Shown here: positions 24,149-37,435 of the stretch, one piece after another
How positions within the stretch are numbered: the stretch's first letter is position 1
Layout: each line of letters begins with the position of its first letter
Assembly: GCA_013398015.1 (NCBI GenBank)
Contig: VZRR01009904.1
Location: forward strand, 248,001 to 312,000
DNA length: 64,000 bases
Direction of reading: 5' to 3'
Source of the DNA: Oreocharis arfaki
Lineage: Eukaryota > Chordata > Aves > Passeriformes > Paramythiidae
The notes under the pieces: generated by a model
What the model was told of the DNA's origin: nothing
What the model saw: the letters and a program-made list of their open reading frames with translations, nothing else
Databases searched by the model: none
Made by a program: the position numbers and the translations under genes

Positions 24149-27100
24149 GTGCTGGAAGCTCTTGTTTGTAATTTTTATTCTTAAGTAGCTAACTTTATCA
24201 TGTGTTCTAACGTAAGTGTCCTGTATTTTAGCATTCAAATGCAACCAGGGCAGCAGCAGTGAAATGAATATGCAGTGTGGCTTTGTCTTGCAAGCTGGCA
24301 AAGAATCTGGCTCGTGCCTCATGCTGCTTTTTAAAAAACAGCTGCACTTTGTGAGTTAGTGCGTTTTACCTAGCAGCAGCTGATCAGATGGACTATCTTT
24401 GATTAAAACTCATGCGTATTTCGTACTTAAATGTAGCATCATTGATGATATTTAGTTTATGTGCTGTCTAACCAGTCCCTGGGTTTACTTATTGCAGTAT
24501 TTTTAGTAAGTTGATGTTGTGCTTAAATTTCTCAGCATGAATTCTTCTTGTTGCATTCTTTGTCTTTAGTACAGCCAGAATTGAAATAAAATATTTTGAA
24601 TTCTCTGGTCTAATCTCATCTTTCCCTGCTGACTTTCATTCTGTGTTGTTTATAAGAGGAATTAACTTAGAGAAGATAAGTTAACAGAACAAAAAAAAAG
24701 AAGTAAATTTGAAATAGTACTCTAGATCAATCAGGCCTCTGGGACAGTTTCTTTAATGCACTTTCTTTTGCAACTTGCTAGGAGCAGATTTTTGGAAATA
24801 AGTTTGAAAATTCAGATTTTTGAGAATGATGGTGGAACTGACAATATTTTAGGATTTCAGGCTGACCTGGTGCTCAAGTCCAGCAGCCACAGATGGAGAG
24901 CCCAGTGCTGAGCGTGATCCAGAGCTGCCCCTTGGGAATCATGTTCTTTGTAAGTGACATTCAGCTGGTAATGGGTTAAATGCTCGCAAGTGCTGAGCTG
25001 ACCTCATTCCTTTACCTTCCTCATTTTTGGGGCAGTAAACATTGCAACATCAAAAGCTTCTGTTTCTGCTGAGCTCAGAAAAAAAGGACACCCAGACAAA
25101 GCACAAGGTTAAAATACTCGTTTTCTGCCTTCTTCTGGTGGTCTCAGCAACCCTCACTCAGTGGCAGACAAAGCAAATCTCCCAGTTAATGCTGTCTGTA
25201 TCCCAGCTGAGAAAAAATTTTGGGAGAGATACAGCCGTTGCCTCCAGGGCCATGTTAGAACAGCGTCGTGCCTCTGTGTGCTGTTGTTCCTGTGACCCTC
25301 CTGGAGCTAGTGCTAAGAGGAGGTCACCAGTGAGTGCTCATTCTCGCTGCTGCCTGCCCAATAGGCAGGGCAGGGGTGTTGTGGTGGTGTGGAGTAGTGA
25401 CTGGCTGGGACATGGTCAGGGCCATGTCAGGTGTCACCCTGCTACACGCGTGGTAGGTGACGTAGCTCTCTGGGTCTGGGTTCCCACCACGGCAGCAGGA
25501 AGCCAGGGCGCCTGTGCAGTGCAGAGTTGTTCTCTGTGACAACTCATGCCAGGAAGGCTCTTTCGGACAAAAAGCCCTCTGGAGCAAATGTGCTCTTGGT
25601 GGCGTGTTTGGTTTTTTTTATTCCAGACATGAAGGTTTTGTTCTCTGACTTTGAACAGAAAGAGGCAGGGGTGTTCTTTCATTACTGAGGAGCAGAGGCA
25701 CAAATACCTCTACTTATTCTTCCTTGGCATGTTGTTTCACTCCCAGGAGTGGCATGCTGTCTTAAGATGGATCACAAGCAAAATGTTGTCTCTTCACAGC
25801 TACAAAAGCTCCACTTAGATTTGGCAGCCCTTCCTTTAGGGTGTGAAGTCATGTATAGGTAATTATGCTGTTTACTATAACCTCCCCTGCATAACTGAAC
25901 AACTCATTCATTTTATCCTCTTAATGTCAGTCCTCTTTTGTTACCTTCTGTTGTTACCATGTCCTGAATTAGTTGTGTGGGGGTGAGATCTGTAAAGCTG
26001 TTTTGACACAGGAATACTATGGGGGCTGTTGGCCTCAGCTCTCGCAATAATGCTTTTGTTTTCCTGTTTTTACAATGTACAAAATTACATTCTTCCAGGC
26101 TGCAGCATAAGCTTTTCAAAGCTGCTTTGCTGTATAATAGACTGAAGATATTGATGCTTTCTGCATGACAGTCAGAGTACACTTCTCCATGTGCATCCAG
26201 AGATTTCACTGAACTGACAATAATCCTCGTAATGTAGTTGCTAATTTGTTTTGTGGTTCTTAAATGTGTTAAAAATGCAGAAGATTCCTGCCATTTGTGC
26301 ATACTAGCATTGAAAATGCTTTTTCCCTTAAATGGAAGAACACAGAAGGACAAATGAAAAGGATAATCAATGAATTACATAGACGTTGGTCTGTTTAAAA
26401 ACTTATTTCCAGGTCAGATTGCTTTGCTATGACCTTTCCTAAGGCTGTTTAAATTTGGTATTGCAGCAATATGGTTAAGAGGGCATTGCTTAGGCGAACA
26501 TCCCTGCAGTTCCTAAGTGCTGATTGGTAAAAGTGATTTATATCTGGGTTTCTGAGGGCACTGAAACCTGTCCCCATCATCTGACAGAGCAGCAGTTAGA
26601 TCTCCGTTTGATGAGGGTAATGCAAACAGTGACATGAATTGGTTTTTTTTTTTTGATTGACAAATCAAATAAATGCTGCCTTCAATCTTATTATGGAAGT
26701 AACTTGTAGAGTTGCTGTCGACTGTGTACGCATTGTATATTCTTATATCTATGTAATGAAATTAATCTCCTGAAATTTATTGCCTTGGTTTCTCTGCTTG
26801 TGTTTTGGCATTTAGAACACATTATCTTACAGGGCAAATAAGAGAACAAGAGCAAACTTGTCTGAAGTATGTGGTTGGTAAATGCTTTCCTGTTGTATTG
26901 GATGCATTAGAGAATTATTTAATTTTCTTGGTGAAATAGTTGAGTCGTGTGAAACAGGAATAAACCTCCTGACCAGGTGTAGAGATTTTACAAAAAATGC
27001 TGCTAACTGCAATTGTCACTTCTCCATGAACACATGAATCGTGCAACTTATGCTGAGCTCAGTGCCGTGAGTTGAGTTGGCCTTGGCATCCCATTGCAAC

Positions 27101-29747
27101 TGGGTATTTTTCATGCCCTTATTAAAACTTTATTAACTGTAGAGGTTGTGCTTCATTAATGATAACTTCGTTAATGACCAGTGGCATACTGAGCATGTAA
27201 AAATATACAGACATGTCATGAACTTGTATTTAAGCTAAAGTTGTCTGTATTTAATTGACTTCTCTGTCAAAACTTTGTATCAAACATTTGCCTGCCGAGT
27301 GATATACTTTGGGTAGTGACTAAATATGCTGAGTTGCCCTAACATTTACAGGAGATAAAACTTGCTTGTCTGATACAGCAAATGTGGAATAAACCTTTTT
27401 TCCTGCATTTTCAAATTGTGCCCTGTGCTTTGATCCCTACATAACCCTCCTCTTTCCAACTCTGGATCAACAGTTTGAACAAACTGACTGTTCCTCTTTT
27501 GTTATCACTTGGAAGCGTTCCTCTCCCTCTTGACCTTGAGAAAACTGTTTCTCTTCTTGCTGTCTTTGCAGTGACTGGAGTGTCATTGCTTTCTTCCTAT
27601 GCGCATGTTCAGGCTCTCTGCTGTAAAAGTTACTTGATTTCAGAAAGGATGGAGTCTTGATTTCAGGTAACACTCCAGCTTTTCTGTGTGCCAATGGGTG
27701 CTTTTGTTGGTGTCATCTTAAGGATGTTACCAGGGTTAGACATAAACTAACAAGTATTAATTTGCAGAATAATTTCATTTAGCTTATTAAACCAAATGCA
27801 CCTCATATGTTTAGGTAGTTAATTCATAAGCAGGCAAATTTATGCCTTTTTTCCCTTTTTTTCACCCTCTCACTCTACTGCTTGCTGTTAAAAGTTTGCT
27901 GGAAAGCATTTTGGGTTAAAGAAGTATTTCTGCTGTGCCCATGTTGACTAAAGAGCCCTTAGCAAGTGCTAGTTGAGGGAAGATGCCTTCTTCCCTCACA
28001 CATCGTACAGTTAAGGTTTGGAGCAGACCACAGCTTTGTGGAGGAGTAGCTCCTCTGCTGAGTTAAAACCATGACACATATATTTAAATAGAGATCTTGA
28101 AGCTCTTAAAAATGAACAAAAGAAATCTACTCTTACAAATGCCACTGCTGTATCATTGTCAACATAGTGGTCTGAACATAGAGGTCTAGTCCTTGAGCTG
28201 ATCCTGGGTCCTCAAATTTGGGTTCACTTGAGACAGTGAAGACTTGGGAAACTGTAGGCCTTTATACCTTAATCTATATAGGCTTCCCTTTAGATGTGTT
28301 ATTTCTATGCACATAATTGAATCAGAAAGCTTCAATTAACCTTTTCCTGAAGGAATATTCCTGCTCTTGGGTTACTTTTAAAAGTACTAGTGTTTTGAAT
28401 CATTTTGAGAATCATCTCCTTGCCAAACAGTAGGGAGAACCTTTGACTTAAACAACAATAATTAAACCTTTAACCAGTTAGGAGGATGACATTCTTCAAT
28501 GTTTAACATCGCCATGCCCTTTAGAAAAAGAAACTTGAGAAACCTTTTTGCATGTTGAAGTTCAAATGTCGTGTTACTTCAGGTGCATGGCCCGCGTGCT
28601 GGCCGGAAACCGTCTGTGGGGTCAGTTCGTTCACACAGCTGCTTGCATGCTTTTGAGGAAGGGCTCATGTGGTAGCTGCAGGCCCTGCACATGAATCTGG
28701 ATTTGGCTTTGAAGGACACAGTGATAGTTGTGCTTGCGTTTTATGTATGTGCTTCTGTGGGTTGCAGGGCAGCAGATGCTTATGGTGAATGTCTGATTGT
28801 GGTTTGATGGTTCATTTCTGTTTCGCAGTACTGACATGGAGAGGTTGCTCTTAGCTGATCACAGACTCTGTGAACTGGTGCAAACTCAGCTGGTTGTCCT
28901 AAATTAGGGTCATGCATTTATCCCTTGCATCATACATTTATCCCTCAATTCACTTGGTGTACAGTGGCCTTTTGGCATGTTGTTAAGGTTTGCATTAATC
29001 TTGTGAGCTTGACTTAGTGCATGCATAAAGCCTCATTAATGGGGAAAATACCTGCATTTGTGCAATACGGTGCAGAATGTTCTTTTTTTATTAACATATG
29101 TGATACAGTGACAGAAAGTAAGCTGCCAGTCCAGTAGGCCTGGTTACCTGCGGACTTTTTCTCTGTCTCCGTAACACGCCTAAGCAGAAAAGCCTCTTGC
29201 AAAAGATTTGAGCAGGTTTTTTCATATTTTTATAGTTCTGACTTGTTTGCCACCCATAAGGCACAGCTGGGACCATAGTTGCCTCTGCAGCCTCGTTTGC
29301 TCTGGCTGTGGAAGGGGTGGCTGGGTTTGCTAGGCCCCAGCCATTAGACTCAACCATGGGCTGGGAAGTTTTGTGTGAGTGTCTCCATCACCTGCAAGAG
29401 CTTAAAATGCAGTGTAAGGACTAGAGGAGAACACAAGTGTGAGGGAACACCAGCAATATATAGGGTGGCAGGTCCTATGTAGAGTTTGAGAGATACTGTA
29501 CTGAGCAAGTCAGTAAGGAGTACTGCATTTGTTTGTTCAGTTAAAAATGAGGAATAAAATAATAGTAATAACAGATAATCACAGAAGGGCCACTGTGTTT
29601 CAGTGTAGATCATTGTCCTGCTGATGCATGAGTTGCTGCTGCTGCATCTACTTGCTTATAGGTAAAAATTGTGCATGTCTGTAAGCCATTTGTAGAGTTG
29701 ATGGTGTCAGACCACTTGTCATGTGAGTTTGAACAGTAGTAGCTCTG

Positions 29748-30335
29748 TGTCCTAGTTTCATCTGGAATAGAGTTAATTTTCTTCTTAGTAGCTGGTACAG
29801 TGCTGTGTTTTGGGTTTAGTATGAGAATAATGTTGATAACACACAGATGTTTTAATTGTTGCTGAGCAGGGTGTACTCTAAATCAAGGACTTTTCAGTGT
29901 TCCATGCTCTGCCAGTGAGCAGGTGCACAAGAAGCCAGGAGGGAGCACAGCCAGGACAGCTGGCCCAAACTGGCCAAAGGGATATTCCATACTGCAAAAT
30001 GTCATGGTCAGTGTATAGATGGAGGGGAGTTGGCTGGGAGGCTCCAGTTGCTGTTCAGGGATGGGCTGAGCATCGGTCAGTGAGTGGTGAGCAATTGTAT
30101 TGTGGAATTGCTTGTGTTTCTTGGGTTTTATTCCTCCTCTCTTTTTTTTGTATCTGCCTTTTCGTTATTATTATTATTATTGTTGTTGTTGTTGTTATTG
30201 TAATTATTAATTTTAGTTCATTTATTAAACTGTTCTTATCTTAACCCATGGTCTTCACCTTTTTCCACCAGGTCTACAGAGGGGTGAGGAAGCAGCTGTG
30301 GGGTGTTAGTTGCCAGCTGGAGTCAAACCATGACA
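29748..30335 (+). mobile_element. Avian ERVL-type solo LTR in ELOVL5 intron 1, sense strand
   Basis: It begins TGTCCTAGTTTCA and ends AACCATGACA, and includes CTGTGTTTTGGGTTTAGTAT, the CCAAAGGGATATTCCATA block, a triplet-repeat tract (30165-30199) and ATTAAA at 30224. Flanking 5-mers CTCTG (29743-29747) and CTCTA (30336-30340) look like a target-site duplication with one mismatch. The TATA box is degenerate (GTATAGATG). It has no internal coding region, so it arose by LTR-LTR recombination. Confidence 0.88.
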
Positions 30336-33300
30336 CTCTATCCTCTGGTTTTGCAGCTTTCATTAGGTTCCCAAGTAATTCTCCAGAGTCCGTACCCGAT
30401 CCTCCATTTTTACGTGACAGGGTCCCGGAACCTCTAACTTCTCTACCCTTTTTTTAGCCCTCTCAAAACCATCATCATCTTCCTTTGAAGCACACAAAAG
30501 CAGGCTGCAAGTCTGGTCATGCCTTGCAGTATAAAAATAATATCCTTTGGTACTTCTTTATTGATTTCTTGTTCTATCACCACTGCTAAGTGGTTGCATT
30601 ATGGTGCAGGAAGGGACTGCTAATGTTGTTTTCAAATGTTTTTCTCTTTTTTTGAAGTCTATCTTAATTGGTTCATACTTTCTTAATTCAGTGCTGGGCT
30701 TGTTTAGATCAGAGACTCAAATCTAAACTCTAGTTGAACAATTGCAGAGCTATGATGAATTTCCAGTTGTGCAGACTGGATGCTTCTTGGTTTCACAAAA
30801 CGCATCAGGCTCAAATTATGCATCAGCTCGGGAATCAGTTGCTTATAGCGCAGTGCAGTTTTCTAAGCATTTGTGGGATTGACTTTGTGCCTTAAAATAT
30901 ATGTTTAGGAAGCTGTTAAAATACAGTTTTGCATCCTGAAAGATGAGAAACAGATGTTTCGCTGTGAGAATGCAGTAAGGTTGCCAGGTTTTAACTGCAC
31001 TTTGCAGTGTATGAAAAACCATCCTCTTGGGATGTTTTATTTACATCCTTCAGTGTTGTGTTGCCTTCAAAGGAGAGATGCACGGCCTTGGGAGGAGATG
31101 ACCATCTTTGAACCTTCAGTGACTATGAGTGGTCAACTGCATGTGTGAAGAAGCCTAGCAGAGAAGTTATGTAGTTTTCCACCCCTCTCGTTACTTCTTT
31201 TTTTGTTGCTGCACCTTTTCACAGTTTTATATTTCTGTCTGTATCTATCTTTGCTTTTTAAAATCTTACTCACCCGACACCCTGAAAGGTTGTTTTGCAG
31301 AACAGGTGGGTAAGGCTGGGTTTTGCACTGAACCAATGGAGAAGCTCTAATCAGCCATTGGTGATTCTGACACATCCTCCCTTACAGCATCATTGCTCTT
31401 CTAATATCCTTACCAAATTCCCACCTAAGCTGTCAGTCATTAATGTGAGAGTAGAATATTAACAAAGTCTGGTTTTTTGGTAGTTTTTAGTTTTTGTTTC
31501 TTTCCCTACCCTTGTTCCTCTACCACATACCACTTCCTACGTGGGGATATGAACTTGAGCATTTAACCTCCTGGTCAAGAATAACAGGTCTGTTTAACTG
31601 AAGAGTCCTTTTGCTGCTGTTTGGTTTAGAGATGACACGTCTATGTGGAGGGCTTGTGTTACATGGAGATAAAAACATTGTGGAAAGATAACCTGCAACT
31701 GTAGGAATGGTGTTTTGATGCTTGAAAAATTGGTTAATGAGAGCATTTTTTGCAAAAAAGCATGTTTTGCTTTTAGCATACCTTAAAAATAGAGAGGTGG
31801 TGGTGGTGAGATTGCAGAGGGGAAGACTTTCTGAGAGCTGCTGACATGAATAAGCAATTTAATTGCCTGAAACATTATTCTGTATCCTATACAGCCTGTA
31901 CAAGACATGTATGAAATAGGTACACTCAGAATGTACAGGGTTTACCTGCTGAGCAACTTTTAATATGTTGACATTTTTATAATTAATGTGCAGAGTCCTA
32001 ATATAAAGGCTGAAGAGCTTGTCTTTTGCCCAGAGTTTAAAGAGTTGCTTTACAAGTGTTGCTGATGAAACACCACTTAACTGTCCTTCCACTCCTGGCA
32101 GGATATGAGCACTTATAAAATACACTGTAAGTTAGGTTTTCACTTTGCTGCAGTCAGCATTGTTTCCTATGTGTAAATCACTAAGTGCATAGCAATGTGT
32201 TTTTCTCATATAACTAATTTAATAATAAGCTTTGGGCATCAAGAAAAAAAATATTTGGTGGTATCAGAAAATCGAACTTCCCATTGAAATTAAGTCTTGG
32301 ACTACTGTGTTCGAGATGTGTCTCAAATCACTAGTAAGGTTGTTGTTTGTTGTTTCTTACAGTATAAGGCTGAGAATTAAAGGACATTCTTTCCCTCTGT
32401 CCTCATGGCCCTCAGCTGTAGGCTGGCCAGGGTGTAGCAAGAGGTTTTGGTCATATTCACTGTCTGTTTATCTTTTTATTTCAATCTCTTTCTGTGTATT
32501 TATTTTCATTAGCTGTGTTTATTTTGGAATACTTTTCCAATGTTTAGATTGAATAAAACATTCAGGTTGTCTTTTCTTCAAAGAAACATGTTGTTGGTTC
32601 TTCATGCATTCGGTCTCTTGCTGGTTAACGTTTCCCCCCTTCCCCTATCTGACCAGCCTTGAGACCATCCTTAGTCCTGCAGTTTTCAAGGCAGAAACAG
32701 GGTAATGCATCCTAAATCTGCCTCTTTAATACTTTGAACATGACAGGGTTGGGTTTTTTGTTGTTGTTTACTTTTTACAGTGCAATAATCTGTCAGTTCG
32801 TGCTGCTACAATTGTATTTAAGAAATCTTTTAAGTTAGCGCTGCATGACATATCCTTTATGACCTTTTGTTATTTCATGCTTTCTTTTTACTGCAATTTT
32901 TGTACTTTTCACTAGAACCACTCTTACGTGTAAAATGATGATTGTGCAATGCATTTTATTTTGGCCTCCTCTTAATAGTATTTTAGACTTCTGTATTAGA
33001 CATACCACGTCTTCCCTTTTGTCCATCTGCTTCATTTGCCTTTCTTTTTGCTATGGTTCCTTGCTGGGTGCAATGTGATGGCCTTGCTCAGCTTCAGCCA
33101 CGCGAGACCCCTTCATCACCCACATATGTGCCTTGTGCTACTGCTGCTCCTGCAGTAAATCAGCAGTGGGATGGACCCAGCTGAAAGCTGGTCTTCTTGC
33201 CTGGTTGGTTTCTTTGGGGCTACCTCAGTTTTTCCAGGTTCCTTCCACCCAGGCAGGGTGGAAAGTAGGGAAGGAATGAAAGCTGCCTTGCAGCAGTGTC

Positions 33301-36300
33301 GAATCTGTTCTTGTCTGTTGCTTGTTACCGCACATGCCCCGGGTATGGCTGTATACATGGTTATGGTTATATAGTGGACTGGGCTGAATGGAGAAGTTAG
33401 AGCAAGGATCAGGTGATGTGATGCCTCTCAGCCTGAAGGTTGCTGGTAGGGATGAGCTGGCACCACAACTGGATGGATGGAGATGCTTATCTTTAGGAAT
33501 GAGTAAGTTGCTGAAGGTGTTGTTTAAGAGACTTTGGACGTGCACTGAGGCAGAGGAGGCACGTCTGGTGCCCCCTTTTCCAAGGGACTGCTGCCTTGCA
33601 GAGAGTGGGCTAGCTGCAGGGCTGGGAAGGAAACCTGTTGCCTGCTGTTTGGGTGGATATTGTTTTGCCCCTGTATTTAAAGCAGATATATTACATCAAG
33701 TTACAGTACTGACCCTGCCATTGCTCCAGTGCTTGTGAAAGTATGAAGCAAATGTAGCAAAACCTTCTGCATCTTGGTGCTGGAGCTGGGGCTTCAGTTT
33801 AGCTGTGTTCTTCCTTGGAACAGATTTTAATGGCAGCGAGGTTTTCACTGCACCAAGAACTTGATACCTCTTACTGAAAGAAAAGTGTGGCTAAACTTTG
33901 GAGGAAAGGGACTTATTTTCCTGGAATTCATTGCCTGACTTCTGCAGGTAAGTGAAGCTTTTATATGATGAGCTTGCAGAAAACAGCTTGGAAGTTGCCA
34001 GATATGCGGAGTTTTTTTCCTCCAGTAGTCTATTTAAAGTTCATAGAAAGAATCAGTGATAAGATCACATGCAGCTGTACCATTACAGAATTTCCTTTTA
34101 GTTGGTTGGCTGGTCTTTCTACCCTTAAAACAAACAATAAAATATGAGAAACCACAGTACTTGCCTCCTGGAGCAGGGTCTTTTGATGAAGTAGCATTTT
34201 GGAAAGTGCTGCCAAAATCAAACACAGGAAATGTGCAGGTACAAATGATTTCTTTTCTAACTGCTCCAAGAGTCAATCCTCTTTCAAGGGCCTTTGTTAC
34301 AGCAATGATTTGGTACCACAAAACTTGCTGATTCTCAGGAGAAGTTGGTTTGACATGGGTCTGGTGCAGGCAAGGATGTTCAGCTCCATAGGACTCACCA
34401 GGCTTTTCAGCCCTGAGTTCTGTAACAGATATGCCATCAGTTAGCTGCATGGTTTTGACAGTAATAACAATTTGCAGATGTGTGAAGTGTTGTACAAGAA
34501 GGGAAAGGTGTGAGGGAATGATCTGACAAATGCCTTTATAAGAAGTCTCCTGTCTCTTTGTTTTCTGTCCCTATGCCAGGACATATCATCTTCACTTTCA
34601 GTACTCCTTGTGAATCCTGGGCAGGAACAAGGTCAGAAACTTGCTTTATATAGTGTTAGCACCCTTATCCTTTAGAAAAGCAGTTAGATCTTAAAGGTAG
34701 TTGATTTTCGGAATAATGACCATAATTCTTTTTGTACTATTTTGAAGGCAGGGGGTTTAACGGGGCACATAGTGGTTAGGATTCTGTCCTGAGCAGCACA
34801 ATGCTGTGGCATAACACTTGTACCTAAAGTAATTTTTTTTTTGTTCTTTTAATTCTCAGAATGGTGGGCAAAGGAAGATTTTTTTTTTTGTACCTTCTTG
34901 TATTTATAGTTAGCTGTCATTCATACTTGCCTGACCTCTATTAGTGCTGTTTACTTATGTATGATGGTACAGTCTGGCATGATGTTTAGCATCATAAAAT
35001 GAAGGCACCAAGTATTGGTACAGTTACAGCCATACGGGGTCTCACAGGTGTACAGCATGAACATAGAAAAGTTTTAAGATTGACTTCTCATAGCATGGCT
35101 GACTGTATAAAGAAATGACAGGAAAGCAAGCACTGGGGTGCATTTACAGTGCCAGTGTGCATCCTTTCTTCCTTTAGGTAAAAGTATAGAAATTCAGTTA
35201 TATTGAAGAATGTAGCTAATTCAGTGTATTGCCTGTAATTTTGTGTGCTAGGCCTCATGAGAGAATTTCACTTCTCCCACAGCACTCCAGGTACTACCCC
35301 ACAGGCATTGGAAATAGAGTAAGCACGCAAATAAATACTTAACATACTGCAGTTTGCCTAAGGGTGGCTTGTTTGTGTGCTTTTTCAGTATGATCTGGTT
35401 TCCAAAACACAAGTAGTCCTCCAAAAGGTGTCAGTTACCCACCCGAACATAGGGGTTGTAGTTTCACATCTTAGCAGGGCATCTTAATTCAGGTTTTATG
35501 TGCACTCTTATCCCTGTACAAGTCAGATTTGCATGGTATAGCATTACCTTTGTGACTGTCATGCTCAGCTTTCATGGTCTTCTCATTCCTCCACTTTTTG
35601 TTGGATTGCTGTCTCTAGTCAGCATGTGAACCTGAGATAACCTTTATAGAGCTAAACCTTGTTTACATGATAGCTGCACACAGCCATTTTTTGCTTTGTA
35701 CAGTGTTCCACATGTGCAGGAGAATTTTGAGTACTTTTATAGATTAGATGGAAAACTTTCATGTGTCAAGCTACTAAGTGCAAAGAAGGTAACCAAGAAT
35801 TATATGTCTCCATACTTTGAGTTTTATTCTTGAGATGTCCCCTGGTTTCGGAGCTTGGTGCAGTGGGATTTTGGCAGGAGGGAGGGGCAGGTGGGTGACA
35901 AATGTTCTCGGTGCTTGGATTTGGTGCTGCAGCTGCAGGGTGTTGGAGGAAATGAGGGTTCGTGTGGAGGGATGGTCCCACTTGTCACTCTTTTTTTTTC
36001 CCTACTTCTTGCTTTTTAAATTTTATTATGCAATTATGAGATATGGGCATTTAAAGAAAAGGTAAGTTGAAGCTTACTGTCTTGAAGGTACACAGTGCTC
36101 TTGGATGTAATGGTCATGCAAGGCTGGACTTCTCCTTCCTTGGTCCTGCTGGCTGTAGTCATTGGCTCTGTTGTTAGAAAATGCAGCATTTTGACCAAGA
36201 AGGCTCTTTAAAATAGACTTTGGGGACAGTAACTTTGTTTTTCTCCTGTGGAAGCATGAAGTTGGTTTGAGTGAAGTACGCAGACAGAGATTATAGGGAT

Positions 36301-36509
36301 TCCATTATTAAAGGAGAGAAAAAAATTTCAGACTTTCTTGCAGGTGGCTTTTGAATAAGAGAAATGAGACCAGAAGTGAAAGGCAAAGTCCTTATGGCCT
36401 TCTGGATTTAACTTTTTTTCTCTTTGTCTTCTCAAGTCTCTTTAGCTTCCCAGGCCTCCCAAGGCTAATTTTCCATTGTGAGCTGCAGCTAGCAGTGTTA
36501 CCATGGAAT

Positions 36510-37190
36510 AAGCTGAGGTGAAACAGACCCACAGGGATCATCAAGTCCATCTCCTGTCCCTGCACAGGCCCATCCCCAAGAGTCACGCCATGTGCCTGAG
36601 AGTATTGTCCAAATGCTTCCTGAACTCTGTCAGGCTTGGTGCTGTGACCACTTCCCTGGGGAGCCTGTTCCAGTGCCCAGCCACCCTCTGAGTGAAGAAC
36701 CTTTTTCTGATATCCAACCTACACCTCCCCTTGCACAACTTCAGGCCATTCCCTCAAGTTCAGTGGTCAGAGAGAAGAGATCAGTGCCTGCCCCTCCTCT
36801 TCTCCTCATGAGGAAGTTGTAACTGCAATGAGGTCTCCCCTCAGTCTCCTCCAGGCTGAACAGACCAAGGGACCTCAGCTGTTCCACACAGGGCTTCCTC
36901 TCAAGGCCCTTCGCCAACTTTGTTGATCCAAAGTCACCTTTTGGATGCTCTAATAGTTAAAATATCTTTGTATTGTGGCACCGAAAACTGCCCCCAGCAC
37001 TTGAGGTGAGGCTGCCCCAGTGCAGAGCAGAGCAGGACAATCCCCTCCCTTGCCTGGCCACAGATGCTTTGCCTGATGCCCCCCAGAACACGCTTGGCCC
37101 TCCTGGCTGGCAAGGCACTGCTGACTCATGTTCAACTTGTCATTGACCAGGACCCCAGAGTTCCCTTGTTTTCCCAACAGGAATACCAGC
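36510..37190 (-). mobile_element. CR1 LINE 3' fragment in intron 1, antisense to ELOVL5
   Basis: It is closely related in order and wording to the copy at 19947-20595: GGGATCATCAAGTCCA, CCTGTTCCAGTGCCCAGCCA, CTCAGTCTCCTCCAGGCTGA and then GACCAGGACCCCAGAG. This is the same CR1 subfamily in the same orientation. Frames are broken. Confidence 0.9.
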
Positions 37191-37412
37191 ACAGCTTCTG
37201 TAAAAAGATGGAGCTTCAGATTCAAAGAGTGGTTGTTAATAAACACTGCCATAGTGCTTGGAGGGGGGGGGGCCTTGGAGCAAAGCTATCTGGCAAATGC
37301 TGTGCTTTGGCTTTCCTTACAAAAAGCCAACATGTTGCTCTGGTGCCATGTACATATTCTCCCTGTTTCCATCTAACCTAGTTTGCTACAGATACTTTCT
37401 TCAGTTTCAATT

Positions 37413-37435
37413 AAAAAAAAAAAAAAAAAAAAAAA
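37413..37435. repeat. 23-base A homopolymer
   Basis: A pure A tract in intron 1, close to the single N at 37454. A 9-base direct repeat (TTCTTAAAC, 37440-37448 and 37455-37463) flanks that N. Confidence 0.95.

Noticed and set aside
25042..25539. 165-residue + strand frame in intron 1
   Set aside because: No domain, biased and low-information composition, and no splice or promoter support.
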